From Opitutaceae bacterium (GTDB lineage Bacteria > Verrucomicrobiota > Verrucomicrobiia > Opitutales > Opitutaceae): a DNA stretch of 38,031 nt. The notes beneath the pieces were generated by a model, which was given only the letters and a program-made list of their open reading frames with translations, did not search any database and was not told the origin of the DNA. Positions within the stretch are counted from its first letter, which is position 1; the number at the start of each line of letters is the position of its first letter. Location: contig JANYCF010000338.1 in NCBI GenBank assembly GCA_025360455.1, forward strand, positions 1 through 38,031, in the 5' to 3' direction. Of the stretch, positions 7,929 to 15,856 are shown piece after piece. Made by a program: the position numbers and the translations under genes.

Positions 7929-8393
7929 GTGCTCGATGAATCCCCAGTTTCTAACCTTGATGGCGGTATGGATGCGCCAAGTCTTGTTTACTCCCGATTT
8001 GAAACGGAGATGCAGGTTCGCCCGGATGACATCGATATGTATCAGCATGTCCATAGTAGTCGCTATTTGGATTATGTTTTAGCTGCGCGTTTTGATCAGA
8101 TGGAGCGATGTTATGGCATGCCGATGTCTGAATTCCAGAAGCAAGGCTATGGTTGGTTCATTGCCTCCACGCAGATGAATTTTAAGCGTCCCTTGAAGAT
8201 CGGCGATCATTTCGTGGTGCGTTGCTGGATTGAGAATTTCACTCTCATCGGCCTGCGCGTTCGATTCGAAATTGATAACGTGATTGAGGCCAAGCGCAGC
8301 TGTGATGGCTGGTTTGATTACGTGATGGTTGCGCTTGAAACGACTCGTCCGGTGAGAATTCCTGAATGGATTCGCGCCAAATACAGCATTTAA
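7929..8393 (+). CDS. 4HBT (YbgC/FatA-like) acyl thioesterase
   Basis: 154 residues, single hotdog domain. The active-site opening VRPDDIDMYQHVHSSRYLDYVL follows the YbgC-like pattern (aspartate, then H-V-x-x-S-x-Y-L), and KRPLKIGDHFVVRCWIE is the usual central strand region. It should hydrolyse acyl-CoA or acyl-ACP thioesters; the substrate is unknown. The frame opens at GTG 7929, but ATG 7968 (MDAPSLVYSR) gives a length closer to the family and is equally likely. Neither has a clear ribosome site. A terminator just upstream means it has its own promoter. Confidence 0.8.
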   Translation: MLDESPVSNLDGGMDAPSLVYSRFETEMQVRPDDIDMYQHVHSSRYLDYVLAARFDQMERCYGMPMSEFQKQGYGWFIASTQMNFKRPLKIGDHFVVRCWIENFTLIGLRVRFEIDNVIEAKRSCDGWFDYVMVALETTRPVRIPEWIRAKYSI

Positions 8394-8426
8394 CTCTCTG
8401 AGGCACAATGCTTGGGAAAAATCCCC

Positions 8427-8456
8427 TTGCCTTTGCAAATCTCTGATGCGTTATTC
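8427..8456 (+). promoter_or_regulatory. Candidate promoter of the RRM gene with a long leader
   Basis: TTGCCT, 18-base spacer, TTATTC. It would leave a leader of about 130 bases before the RRM gene, a length usual for cold-responsive mRNAs. Weak evidence. Confidence 0.3.
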
Positions 8457-8591
8457 CCGGCCTCGTAAGAGATAGCGTTTTTTGGTGACAGGATCTGGTG
8501 AGTCGTTGGCTGAGCGTTTGGCTTAAGTGATGATTTCGAAACCCACAGTGGGAACGGACTGGCAGCGGATCGTGACTCTACGAATTATCAC

Positions 8592-9011
8592 ATGAGCAAT
8601 ACTAAACTATACGTCGGCAACATGTCCTTCCAGACCTCCGAAGACGAGCTCCGCTCGCACTTCGCTCAATTTGGTTCGGTCGCTGATGTTTTCATCGCGA
8701 TGGACAAATTCACTGGCCGCCCACGTGGCTTCGCCTTTGTAACGATGGGCACGGCCGATGAGGCCCGCATCGCTATCGAAAAGACCAACGGTGCCGATCT
8801 CGGTGGCCGTAACCTCCAAGTCAATGAAGCTCGTCCGAAGGAAGAGCGCACTGGCGGCGGCGGCTTCGGCGGCGGCGGCGGCGAACGTCGTGGCGGCTTC
8901 GGCGGCGGCGGCGGTGGCCGTGGCGGCTTCGGCGGCGGTCGTGGTGGTCGTGGCGGTGATCGCGGCGGCTTCGGCGGCGGCGGCGGTGGCGGCGGTCGCG
9001 ACCGTTACTAA
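8592..9011 (+). CDS. Glycine-rich RRM RNA-binding protein
   Basis: 139 residues. One RNA recognition motif fills residues 4-82, with RNP2 LYVGNM (6-11) and RNP1 RGFAFVTM (45-52). The last 50 residues are almost only Gly, Arg and Phe (RGG-box-like repeats such as [12 protein letters not shown]), ending in RDRY. Such proteins in cyanobacteria and other bacteria bind RNA and are often cold-induced (family knowledge). It is monocistronic, with a terminator directly after. The adjacent downstream gene is a DEAD-box helicase that also ends in a Gly-rich tail, which suggests a shared RNA-handling role (inference). The GGC-rich tail creates long false frames on the other strand. Confidence 0.93.
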   Translation: MSNTKLYVGNMSFQTSEDELRSHFAQFGSVADVFIAMDKFTGRPRGFAFVTMGTADEARIAIEKTNGADLGGRNLQVNEARPKEERTGGGGFGGGGGERRGGFGGGGGGRGGFGGGRGGRGGDRGGFGGGGGGGGRDRY

Positions 9012-9051
9012 GATTTCTCCGCAGCTAGTCTGCGCAGATAACATTTAATCA

Positions 9052-9090
9052 AGGGACGGAGCCTCTCCGGACTTCGTCCCTTTTTATTTT
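9052..9090 (+). terminator. Intrinsic terminator of the RRM gene
   Basis: AGGGACG and CGTCCCT pair and are followed by TTTTTATTTT. Confidence 0.8.
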
Positions 9091-9125
9091 CTAATTTAGA
9101 CAGCGCCACTCGCGCACCCGATTTT

Positions 9126-10388
9126 ATGCCTTTTAAAGCTCTTCAACTTTCCGAACCTGTCCTGCGTGGCGTCTTGTCCGCTGGTTACAAGGATCCCACG
9201 CCCATACAATTGCGGGCGATTCCTGCCGTCCTTACTGGCGGTGATCTTATCGCTTCTGCGCAGACCGGCACCGGCAAGACCGCCGCCTTTGCGTTGCCCA
9301 TCCTCACCCGTCTCGGCAAACACGCGGCACGTCCGCGCGTGCTGGTGCTCGAGCCCACCCGTGAGCTGGCCGCTCAGGTCGAGACCGCATTTCGTGATTT
9401 TGCGCGCCACACCGATCTTCGTACCGTTGCCGTTTTTGGCGGCGTCGGCTATGGCCACCAACGCAATGAACTCCATCGCGGCGTCGATATCATCGTCGCC
9501 ACTCCTGGTCGCCTGATGGACTATGTTAAAGACGGATCTATCAATCTCAAGGACATCACTATTTTGGTCCTCGACGAAGTCGATCGCATGCTGGACATGG
9601 GGTTTCTTCCCGTCGTGAAAGACATCATCGCCCGCTGTCCGCGTGAGCGCCAAACCTTGTTCTTTTCCGCCACGGTTCCGCCCGAGATTGCCGCCGTGGC
9701 TTCGTTTGCCCTGCGCAATCCAGCCAAAGTTGAGATTGGTGCGGCCCGTTCCGTTAATACCTCCATCACCCATGCGCTCTACCCGGTGGCTGGAATTCAG
9801 AAATTCGAACTCCTCGCCGCGCTCCTCGCCAAGATCGATTACGATAGCGTGTTGGTCTTCTCTCGCACCAAGCACGGCGCCGACAAAATCGCCCGCAAAC
9901 TTTTCCAAGCGAATCATTCCGTTGCCGTGCTCCATGCCAACCGCTCGCAGAACCAGCGCATCGAAGCACTCGCCGGTTTTAAATCCGGTAAATATGAGGT
10001 GATGGTCGCCACGGATATTGCCGCTCGCGGCATCGACGTCGCCGGCGTTTCCCACGTGATCAACTACGATGTGCCGGAGAATCCTGAGGATTACGTCCAT
10101 CGCATTGGCCGCACCGGTCGCGCGCAAGCTGTCGGCGATGCCTTCACTCTGGTTACCCCGGAAAACGCCGATGATATTCGTGATATTCAACGTTTCATCG
10201 GCCAGAAAATTCCCGAGCTCCGTCTCGAAGGTTTTGATTATATGCCTATTGTTGCTGGTCCGCCCAAGCCCAAGCAGGGTCAACGCGGCGGCAATCGCTC
10301 GTCAGGCGGTCAACATCCATCGCACGGGGGCGGCCATGGCGGCGGTGGCGGTGGGAAAGTTGGCTATCAATTCCGCGGTCGGCGTTAA
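9126..10388 (+). CDS. rhlE: DEAD-box ATP-dependent RNA helicase, RhlE type
   Basis: 420 residues with the full motif set: Q motif YKDPTPIQ (21-28), Walker A AQTGTGKT (45-52), PTRELA (77-82), TPGR (126-129), SAT (181-183), ARGID (300-304) and HRIGRTGR (325-332). DMGF follows motif II, as in RhlE. Motif II itself reads DEVD (150-153), not DEAD, a conservative change that should keep both catalytic acids. The C-terminal 50 residues are basic and rich in Gly, His and Arg, likely for RNA binding. It would unwind structured RNA in ribosome assembly or decay in the cytoplasm. The start ATG has no Shine-Dalgarno. It follows the RRM gene and ends in its own terminator. Confidence 0.93.
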   Translation: MPFKALQLSEPVLRGVLSAGYKDPTPIQLRAIPAVLTGGDLIASAQTGTGKTAAFALPILTRLGKHAARPRVLVLEPTRELAAQVETAFRDFARHTDLRTVAVFGGVGYGHQRNELHRGVDIIVATPGRLMDYVKDGSINLKDITILVLDEVDRMLDMGFLPVVKDIIARCPRERQTLFFSATVPPEIAAVASFALRNPAKVEIGAARSVNTSITHALYPVAGIQKFELLAALLAKIDYDSVLVFSRTKHGADKIARKLFQANHSVAVLHANRSQNQRIEALAGFKSGKYEVMVATDIAARGIDVAGVSHVINYDVPENPEDYVHRIGRTGRAQAVGDAFTLVTPENADDIRDIQRFIGQKIPELRLEGFDYMPIVAGPPKPKQGQRGGNRSSGGQHPSHGGGHGGGGGGKVGYQFRGRR

Positions 10389-10405
10389 TGGGCCAAGGTG
10401 GGCCC

Positions 10406-10454
10406 GGCTTGACGTCAAGCCGCACAAGGCGCGTTCTCATCGACGCGCCTTTTT
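10406..10454 (+). terminator. Helicase terminator preceded by a perfect palindrome
   Basis: A 16-base perfect palindrome GGCTTGACGTCAAGCC (10406-10421) is followed by the terminator: AAGGCGCGT (10426-10434), eight-base loop, ACGCGCCTT (10443-10451) and more T. The T run ends one base before the next start codon at 10456. Confidence 0.8.
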
Positions 10455-10455
10455 C

Positions 10456-11058
10456 ATGTCCACCGTAGCCGCAGTCCAGCAGCACCTCATCCGTCTGAGC
10501 GCATGCACGCTTTGTCCGCGCATGCATCGGCCGGTGGTTGTTGGACGACCGGTGGCTTCGCGCATTTTATTGGTTGGCCAAGCGCCAGGTGATAAAGAAC
10601 CCCAGCTCGGTCGGCCCTTTGCGTGGACGGCGGGCAAGACACTCTTCAAGTGGTTCAATGAAGCGCTCGGTTGGACGGAAGACCAAACCCGCGACCGCGT
10701 TTACTTCGCCGCCGTGTGTCGTTGTTTCCCCGGAAAAAAGGAGACGGGCGGGGACCGTGTCCCAGAGGAAGACGAGATCGCCCATTGCTCCCGTTGGCTC
10801 GCCGCCGAAATTGAATTGCTGAAACCGCAGCTCGTGCTTCCGGTTGGAAAACTGGCCATTACCCAGTTCTTGCCAGCTGCGCCGCTCAACGATCTTATTG
10901 GGAAAAAATTTCGCATCGAATACCGGGGCCATGCACTGGATTGCATCCCGTTGCCACATCCTTCGGGCGCTTCGACTTGGCACCGGATGGAGCCGGGCAA
11001 GACACTACTCACACAAGCTTTAGGCCTCGTGGCGGCACATCCGACAATTCGGCGGTAA
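10456..11058 (+). CDS. Uracil-DNA glycosylase superfamily protein (family 4-like, Fe-S)
   Basis: 200 residues from ATG 10456. Motif A is GQAPG (41-45) followed by GRPFAWTAGKTLF; the second motif is HPSGAS (168-173). Cysteines at C17-x-x-C20, C88/C90 and C111 could hold the [4Fe-4S] cluster of family 4 enzymes. It should remove uracil from DNA in base excision repair, but GQAPG and AWTAG differ from the best studied members, so the exact specificity is open. The frame is open back to 10069 inside the helicase gene; those codons are not the gene. The start abuts the helicase terminator, leaving no room for a ribosome site in an own leader. It lies 41 bases before the carboxypeptidase gene. Confidence 0.82.
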   Translation: MSTVAAVQQHLIRLSACTLCPRMHRPVVVGRPVASRILLVGQAPGDKEPQLGRPFAWTAGKTLFKWFNEALGWTEDQTRDRVYFAAVCRCFPGKKETGGDRVPEEDEIAHCSRWLAAEIELLKPQLVLPVGKLAITQFLPAAPLNDLIGKKFRIEYRGHALDCIPLPHPSGASTWHRMEPGKTLLTQALGLVAAHPTIRR

Positions 11059-11099
11059 ATATATTTGCTTCAATCCAACGGGCTGACTGCTTTGCGTGA

Positions 11100-12185
11100 A
11101 TGAATTTTATCCGACACCTCGCCGTCGTTCTCCTTTGTTTCATCCTGCTTCCTGGGCTGATGGCTGCGAAGGTCCGACATGCCAAGCCGGTGGAAGGCAT
11201 TTACACGGGAGCCATCACCCTCGATGCGAGCACGGGCGCTGTCCTCTTCGAGGAAAACGCCGATGCGTCGAATCCACCGGCGAGTATGACCAAGCTCATG
11301 ACTTTTGCCGTCGTCCATGATAAACTGGCTGATGGGATATTGACGTTGCCGGCGCTGGTGCAGATTACGGACGAAGATGCGAGCATGGGCGGAACCCAAG
11401 TTTTTCTCGATCCTCGGGAGAAATTTTCGGTTGAGGAATTGCTGTATGCAATGATGATCCAGTCGGCCAATGATGCCGCCCATGCGCTCTCCCGGGCCGC
11501 AGCCGGCTCGACTCCGGCCTTTGTTGAGCTGATGAATGCCAAGGCGCGTTCCTTGGGTATGACTCACACCACCTTTCGCTCTCCGCACGGCCTGCCACCG
11601 CCCAGCCGACGCGAGGCCGACGGCGACATCAGTACGCCGCGTGATTTTGCGCTGCTTTGCCGCTACCTCCTGCAAAATACCGATGTCCTCAAATACACTT
11701 CGGTGCGAGAGCGGGATTTCGGTATCAATCGCGCGAAGGGGCCTCAGCACATGCGCAATCATAACAATTTGCTCGGGAAGATTCCCGGCGTCGACGGATT
11801 GAAGACGGGCTACACCCAAAGCGCAGGCTACTGTCTCAGCGTCACGGCGGAACGCAATGGTCGCCGCGTGATCTCCGTGATCATGGGTTCTTTCGGCCCG
11901 GGGAAAACCATCGACAAGGGACGTGCCCGCGATCTCAAGGCCATAGAGTTATTGGAGACAGGCTTTGTCGCGCTGCCGCCGGTGGTACCGAGCGTAAAAA
12001 CAGCCTCTGCTCCGAGTGCAGCTCCGAGCCCGACGAGCGCCACCGCCGCCCAATCAGAAATCGTAACGGTCGTTACCACGGATAAGTCGGCGCCACCCGT
12101 TTCCACCTCTCCGTCAAAGCCAAGCGATCAATCCTCGACGGACAAGGAGCCGATGTTTAAGTTTAACGTCACCCCTAAGAAATAA
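11100..12185 (+). CDS. D-alanyl-D-alanine carboxypeptidase (PBP5/6, peptidase S11)
   Basis: 361 residues with a signal peptide (residues 1-22). The three penicillin-binding motifs are in place: SMTK (62-65, nucleophile Ser62), SAN (122-124) and KTG (235-237). It should trim the terminal D-Ala from peptidoglycan pentapeptides in the periplasm. After the catalytic domain (to about 290) the C-terminus is a low-complexity Pro/Ser/Ala/Thr linker (about 300-350) with no clear amphipathic anchor helix, unlike E. coli DacA, so membrane attachment may differ. It is followed after four bases by the FKBP gene, so the two are very probably one operon. Confidence 0.92.
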   Translation: MNFIRHLAVVLLCFILLPGLMAAKVRHAKPVEGIYTGAITLDASTGAVLFEENADASNPPASMTKLMTFAVVHDKLADGILTLPALVQITDEDASMGGTQVFLDPREKFSVEELLYAMMIQSANDAAHALSRAAAGSTPAFVELMNAKARSLGMTHTTFRSPHGLPPPSRREADGDISTPRDFALLCRYLLQNTDVLKYTSVRERDFGINRAKGPQHMRNHNNLLGKIPGVDGLKTGYTQSAGYCLSVTAERNGRRVISVIMGSFGPGKTIDKGRARDLKAIELLETGFVALPPVVPSVKTASAPSAAPSPTSATAAQSEIVTVVTTDKSAPPVSTSPSKPSDQSSTDKEPMFKFNVTPKK

Positions 12186-12189
12186 TCCT

Positions 12190-12669
12190 ATGCGTACATT
12201 TCGAATACTCGCGCTTTGCGGTTTTGCGTTGTTGGCCGGTAGTGCCGTTCCCTTGCATGCACAGCGCGAACGACTTTCTCCGGAAGACGTGGAAATTGTC
12301 GAAAAACGTTGGCCCAAAGCTAAACGTACTTTCACCACCCTCCGCTACATCATCCTGAAAGAAGGTGATAAACAAGGCGGCAGTCCCTTGCCGGGCATGA
12401 TGATCTCGGCCTTGTACAAAGGGATGCTGCTGAACGATACCGTCTTCGATTCGATGCTCGATCCGAAGAATCCGCTTAAAATCCGGGTGGGTCGCGGCAA
12501 TCTTGTTCCCGGCTGGGATGAAGCGCTGCAGAAGATGCACCGCGGCGAAAAATGGCTGCTGATTGTGCCGTCAGAGTTGGCTTATGGATCGAAAGGCCGA
12601 CCACCGGATATTCCACGCAATGCGACGTTAGTCTTCGAGTTGGAGCTATTGGACTTTAGTCAGGACTGA
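12190..12669 (+). CDS. FKBP-type peptidyl-prolyl cis-trans isomerase, exported
   Basis: 159 residues with a signal peptide ending near AVPLHAQ (residues 1-24). The FKBP core occupies the C-terminal 100 residues: LYKGMLLNDTVFDS, VGRGNLVPGWDEALQKM and SELAYGSKGRPPDIPRNATL, which hold the conserved active-site aromatic and Asp positions. It would speed proline isomerisation during folding of exported proteins in the periplasm. It lies in an operon with the carboxypeptidase (4-base gap) and may assist envelope enzymes (inference). Confidence 0.93.
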   Translation: MRTFRILALCGFALLAGSAVPLHAQRERLSPEDVEIVEKRWPKAKRTFTTLRYIILKEGDKQGGSPLPGMMISALYKGMLLNDTVFDSMLDPKNPLKIRVGRGNLVPGWDEALQKMHRGEKWLLIVPSELAYGSKGRPPDIPRNATLVFELELLDFSQD

Positions 12670-12690
12670 GTTGGGATTTCTCCGTTGCCT

Positions 12691-12745
12691 GTAGGTCAGC
12701 GAGCTTGCTCGCGCTCTTGGGCTGCCCGCGAGCGGGCTGACCCAC
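12691..12745. repeat. REP-like inverted repeat, family D (GTAGGTCAGCGAGC)
   Basis: Arms GTAGGTCAGC...GCTCGCG and CGCGAGCGGGCTGACCCAC are imperfect inverted copies. It sits between the convergent FKBP and RarD genes and may act as a two-way terminator. The remainder of 12670-12856 shows nothing. Confidence 0.65.
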
Positions 12746-12856
12746 GTCGCACTATTCGGATACTCAGGTTGAGCGGCGAATTGCAGGCCACTGCATTGTT
12801 CCCGTCTGAACGTTCAACCGTTTTTCGTGTCCAGATTTTCGAGACGAATGATGTAT

Positions 12857-13765
12857 TTATTTACCCAACAATTCGCGCCGTTGGGTCCAAAGACTATCGG
12901 CCGTGTAAAGCGCCAGTCCGCACCAGATGAAGGCGAAAGCCTGTAAGCGTGCGGAGTCGAAAGTTTCGTGATAGAGAAAGACGCCGATTAAAAACTGCAC
13001 CGTCGGCGCCAGATACTGGAGCAGGCCGAGGGTGGTCAGTCGGAGACGTTGAGCACCAAAAGCAAAAAGCAACAACGGTACCGCCGTGACGATTCCCGCC
13101 ATCAGCATGAAAATATGGATGCGGGTATCCACCCGACCGAGCGCACCGACCCCTGTATGGTGCCACCAAAGGAGCAATCCGACGGCGAGCGGAAACAGCA
13201 ATAAAGTTTCCACGGTCAGGCCGGCGATGGAACCCAACGCGGATTTTTTCTTCAGCAAACCGTAGCTGGCCCAAGTCCCAGCTAGGATCAGGGCGATCCA
13301 CGGGATATGGCCCACGCGAAATAGCATCAGGCCTACGCCCACCGCGGCACAACCGATCGACAGCCATTGCAACCGGCGCAACCGTTCGTGCAAGACGAGT
13401 GCGCCCAATAGCACGTTGACGAGTGGCACGAGAAAGTAACCCAAGCTCGATTCGATCACCTGACCACGATTCACGGCCCACACATAGACGGTCCAGTTTG
13501 CGGCCAGCAACACACTGCTTAATAAATTCAGGCCGATCATGCTGGCGCTCGCGAAAGCCGGACGAAGTGCCGAGAAGTTCTTTTGCCAAACCAGTACGCC
13601 GAGCAAAAACAGCAGTGACCAAGTAATCCGGTGCGCGATCAGTTCGAGTGCTGGCACGCCCGGCATCTGTTTCCAATAAATCGGAAAAACGCCCCAGAGC
13701 AAAAACCCCAATGCGGCGGAGAGTGCGCCTTGGCGACTGGCGTGATTTTTGTAGTCAGTAGTCAA
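12857..13765 (-). CDS. rarD: RarD-type EamA permease
   Basis: About 302 residues from TTG 13765. The N-terminal run LGFLLWGVFPIYWKQ, then VPALELIAHRITWSLLF, is diagnostic for RarD, followed by about ten membrane helices and YLAPTVQFLIGVFLYHE near the end. RarD proteins are inner-membrane transporters of the EamA group; chloramphenicol sensitivity was the original phenotype, the true substrate is unknown. The frame can also start at TTG 13801, but those extra codons (LAFTAVTSRDL) lie in a stretch that is a duplicated copy of sequence at 13974-14000, and the shorter start fits the E. coli protein length better. No Shine-Dalgarno. Confidence 0.88.
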   Translation of the reverse strand: MTTDYKNHASRQGALSAALGFLLWGVFPIYWKQMPGVPALELIAHRITWSLLFLLGVLVWQKNFSALRPAFASASMIGLNLLSSVLLAANWTVYVWAVNRGQVIESSLGYFLVPLVNVLLGALVLHERLRRLQWLSIGCAAVGVGLMLFRVGHIPWIALILAGTWASYGLLKKKSALGSIAGLTVETLLLFPLAVGLLLWWHHTGVGALGRVDTRIHIFMLMAGIVTAVPLLLFAFGAQRLRLTTLGLLQYLAPTVQFLIGVFLYHETFDSARLQAFAFIWCGLALYTADSLWTQRRELLGK

Positions 13766-13770
13766 GTCGC

Positions 13771-14000
13771 GCGAAGTTACCGCCGTGAACGCCAGCGTCA
13801 ATTCGTGGTCTCAGCAACGCCCGGGATATTTATCAGTTACAGTCCGTAGCCGCGTTGCCTTTCGGCTCTGCTCAAGGCCCTGAGCATGTCGAACGGGGAG
13901 TGAATGCGACCACATGGATGATGCGCGACTGCGGCCCCGTTATTGGGCTGCGCTCTGAAACGACTCCACTCATGCGAAGTTACCACACTCAATTCGTGGT
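13771..14000. repeat. Pair of composite direct repeats (GCGAAGTTACC...TCAATTCGTGGT)
   Basis: GCGAAGTTACC occurs at 13771-13781 and 13974-13984, followed in both by TCAATTCGTGGT at 13798-13809 and 13989-14000. The distance between the two words differs (16 versus 4 bases). This points to a short local duplication with an indel, with the intervening DNA holding an inverted repeat. One copy covers the end of the NTF2-like gene, the other the region before rarD. Confidence 0.6.
13858..13896. repeat. Inverted repeat, family E (CCTTTCGGCTCTGCTCAAGG)
   Basis: CCTTTCGGCTCTGCTCAAGG (13858-13877) is followed at once by its imperfect reverse copy CCCTGAGCATGTCGAACGG (13878-13896). It is of the wide-spread type resembling bacterial REP sequences. 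GTAGCCGCG, the opening of family A, stands just before at 13846. Confidence 0.6.
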
Positions 14001-14549
14001 GATCGTCGCTTTCACTTCGGTCGGAGCGACAGGTGCTGCCGGAGCGACGACTGCGGGCGCTGGAATCTTGCAGGACTGCCAGGCCAGAAATCGCCAGTGA
14101 TCATTTTCCTGCCGCCATACCGCAAGAAAGCTGATGTCGGCCTCCGTCTTTTGCCCGCCATTGTTCACTTTGATTTTAGCTTTTCCGGTCATGAACATCA
14201 CGCCAGTCGTGATTTGGCGAAACTCTCTTTGCCCGTATTCGAATGATTCATAAACCGTGCGATGGGACACCAGTGATTCGATGTAGCTGGCTTTGGTGTC
14301 TTGCTTGCCGTTGGAGTGGGCGTAGTGCAGTTGGTCGGAAAGGACTGCGTCCAATCGCTGGGAATCGGCGGCGATCATGGCGGCGACGCGTTCATCATCG
14401 GTTGCCTGGACGGCGGCGAGGGCGAGCGCAAGATTGTGCTTTTCGATCGCTTGGCCCGCTTCAATGAGGAGCGGATCTTTGGCGTGGAGTCCGGCAGTGA
14501 ACCCGACAGCGCAGAGAGCGAAAGCGAAACTGGTGAAGAGGGATTTCAT
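13989..14549 (-). CDS. NTF2-like (SnoaL/DUF4440) exported protein
   Basis: 186 residues from ATG 14549, which places a signal peptide first (MKSLFTSFAFALCAVGFTAG, cleavage near LHA). The frame is open upstream to 14633, but those codons show no signal sequence logic. The mature part has the cone-shaped NTF2 fold features: a helical start with DERVAAMIAADSQRLDAVLSD, then LHYAHSNGKQDTKASYIE, strands, and FLAVWRQENDHWRFLAWQS, typical for DUF4440. The tail is a Pro/Ala/Val linker. The fold is used for small-molecule binding or for enzymes; its role here is unknown. Nineteen bases separate it from the thioesterase upstream, so the two may be co-transcribed. Confidence 0.82.
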   Translation of the reverse strand: MKSLFTSFAFALCAVGFTAGLHAKDPLLIEAGQAIEKHNLALALAAVQATDDERVAAMIAADSQRLDAVLSDQLHYAHSNGKQDTKASYIESLVSHRTVYESFEYGQREFRQITTGVMFMTGKAKIKVNNGGQKTEADISFLAVWRQENDHWRFLAWQSCKIPAPAVVAPAAPVAPTEVKATITTN

Positions 14550-14568
14550 CGGAGATAGTGTTGGAGGA

Positions 14569-14979
14569 TTAACTGCGTTGAACGGGTTGAGAATGGCCGT
14601 GATCATCAAGTGCCACGTAGGTGAAAGTGCCATGGGTCACGCGGACATGCTCGCCGCCTTTTTGGCGCTGCGCCCAAGCCTCGACTTCTATTCTCATCGA
14701 GGTGCGCCCGGTTTTGAGATGCAGGGCGTGACAACTGACGATGTCGCCGACGTACACGGGGCAAAGAAAAGCCATGGCATCGATCGCCACCGTGGCCACA
14801 CGACTGTGCGCGAAATTGCGGGCCAGGATCGCGCCGCCGAGATCCATCTGGGAAAGGAGCCAGCCGCCGAAGATGTCGCCATTCGCGTTCGTGTCGGCCG
14901 GCATCGCGATGGTGCGAATGACCAACTCGCCCTGCGGTGAAGTGGGTGAGGGTGACGAGCTAGGGGTGGGGTCGCTCAT
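14569..14979 (-). CDS. Hotdog-fold acyl-CoA thioesterase (YciA-like)
   Basis: 136 residues from ATG 14979. The hotdog hallmark NANGDIFGGWLLSQMDLGGAI, with the catalytic Asp, is followed by VATVAIDAMAFLCPVYVGDIVSCHA, as in YciA and related acyl-CoA hydrolases. It should cleave acyl-CoA to fatty acid and CoA in the cytoplasm. The first 18 residues (Ser/Pro-rich) are a disordered lead. It is followed by the NTF2-like gene after 19 bases and is preceded by a family B inverted repeat that separates it from lepB. Confidence 0.9.
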   Translation of the reverse strand: MSDPTPSSSPSPTSPQGELVIRTIAMPADTNANGDIFGGWLLSQMDLGGAILARNFAHSRVATVAIDAMAFLCPVYVGDIVSCHALHLKTGRTSMRIEVEAWAQRQKGGEHVRVTHGTFTYVALDDHGHSQPVQRS

Positions 14980-15053
14980 GGAGTGCAGCCAACGAAGCAA
15001 TACGGCCGCTTCACCGCAAGCTTCTGCTGGGGGCGGACAAGGCGGTGTCTTTT

Positions 15054-15129
15054 GTAGGAGCCTGTTTACAGGCGACTCAGGATTTGAACGGTTGGCGGGC
15101 GTGCTGGTCGTCTGCAAGCAGGCTCCGAC
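15054..15129. repeat. REP-like inverted repeat, family B, copy 1
   Basis: 23-base arms at 15054-15076 and 15107-15129 (starting GTAGGAGCCTGTTTACAGG) match at 19 of 23 positions. A perfect version of the same element stands at 18723-18798. It lies between lepB and the thioesterase gene, both on the minus strand. Confidence 0.85.
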
Positions 15130-15148
15130 AAAAATTTCGAAAACCCAC

Positions 15149-15856
15149 TCACTCCAGCGCCGTGAAAAACCGCCCGAAGCGTGGCCGCAGCCAATGATTC
15201 AAATCCCCGGAAACAAAAATGCCTTTGGCTTCGCCGACAATTTCACTGCGCGGCACAAAGCCAAAGAAACGAGAGTCGTGGCTGTTGTCGCGGTTGTCCC
15301 CCATCATAAAATAATGGCCCGCCGGGACGGTGATGGGTCCGAAGTTTCTCAAGGCGGGTCGTGTGGGCAGTGCCATGACGGAGTGGGCACGAGGCGGAGT
15401 CCCGATGAGTTCTTCCCGAGCAAAGAGCGCCGCAGCACGCTCTGTCGTTTCGAGGTCACGCACGCCGGGCCCATCGACTGCGAGGGAGGAATAGGTCTGA
15501 CGATGCCCGTTAATCGAAAGGGTATCGTTGCGGAGTTCGAGAATGTCGCCGGGCGTGCCGATCACGCGTTTCACCAGCCGCGTGCCGGTGTCCGGGGCGA
15601 AGCACACCACAATGTCACCACGTGCGGGATCGCTCCAATGCGCGATCCGCTGGGTGGTGAACGGCACCTTGAGATCGTAGGCGAGTTTGTTCACGAAGAC
15701 GACGTCGCCTTCGAGAATGGTGGGTTTCATGGAGCCGGTGGGCACGTAGTTGATATCGGCGAGGGCGGACTTGGCGGCGGTGATGAGCAGAAGCGGGAGT
15801 GCGAGTGGGCGGATCCATTCGCGCCAAAGCGTACAGGCAAAAGTTTTCGGATGCAT
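15149..15856 (-). CDS. lepB: Signal peptidase I
   Basis: 235 residues. One N-terminal membrane segment (about 17-33) is followed by box B with the catalytic serine, PTGSMKPT (Ser42), box D with the catalytic lysine, RLVKRVIGTPGD (Lys96), and box E, GDNRDNSHDSR. The enzyme cleaves signal peptides from exported proteins at the periplasmic face; many genes in this window encode such substrates. The insert between boxes D and E (about 110-170) is moderate in length. It has only one clear membrane segment, compared with two in E. coli. It diverges from the zinc-ribbon gene. Confidence 0.95.
   Translation of the reverse strand: MHPKTFACTLWREWIRPLALPLLLITAAKSALADINYVPTGSMKPTILEGDVVFVNKLAYDLKVPFTTQRIAHWSDPARGDIVVCFAPDTGTRLVKRVIGTPGDILELRNDTLSINGHRQTYSSLAVDGPGVRDLETTERAAALFAREELIGTPPRAHSVMALPTRPALRNFGPITVPAGHYFMMGDNRDNSHDSRFFGFVPRSEIVGEAKGIFVSGDLNHWLRPRFGRFFTALE

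Noticed and set aside
8607-9044. Ala-rich 145-residue frame on the minus strand and Ala-rich plus-strand frame
   Set aside because: Both are shadows of the GGC-rich tail of the RRM gene in other frames.
10069-10455. Upstream extension of the UDG frame
   Set aside because: It overlaps the helicase gene and its terminator in another frame and encodes no recognisable domain.
11059-11099. Search for a terminator or promoter between the UDG and carboxypeptidase genes
   Set aside because: No stem with T run and no promoter pair is visible in the 41 bases.
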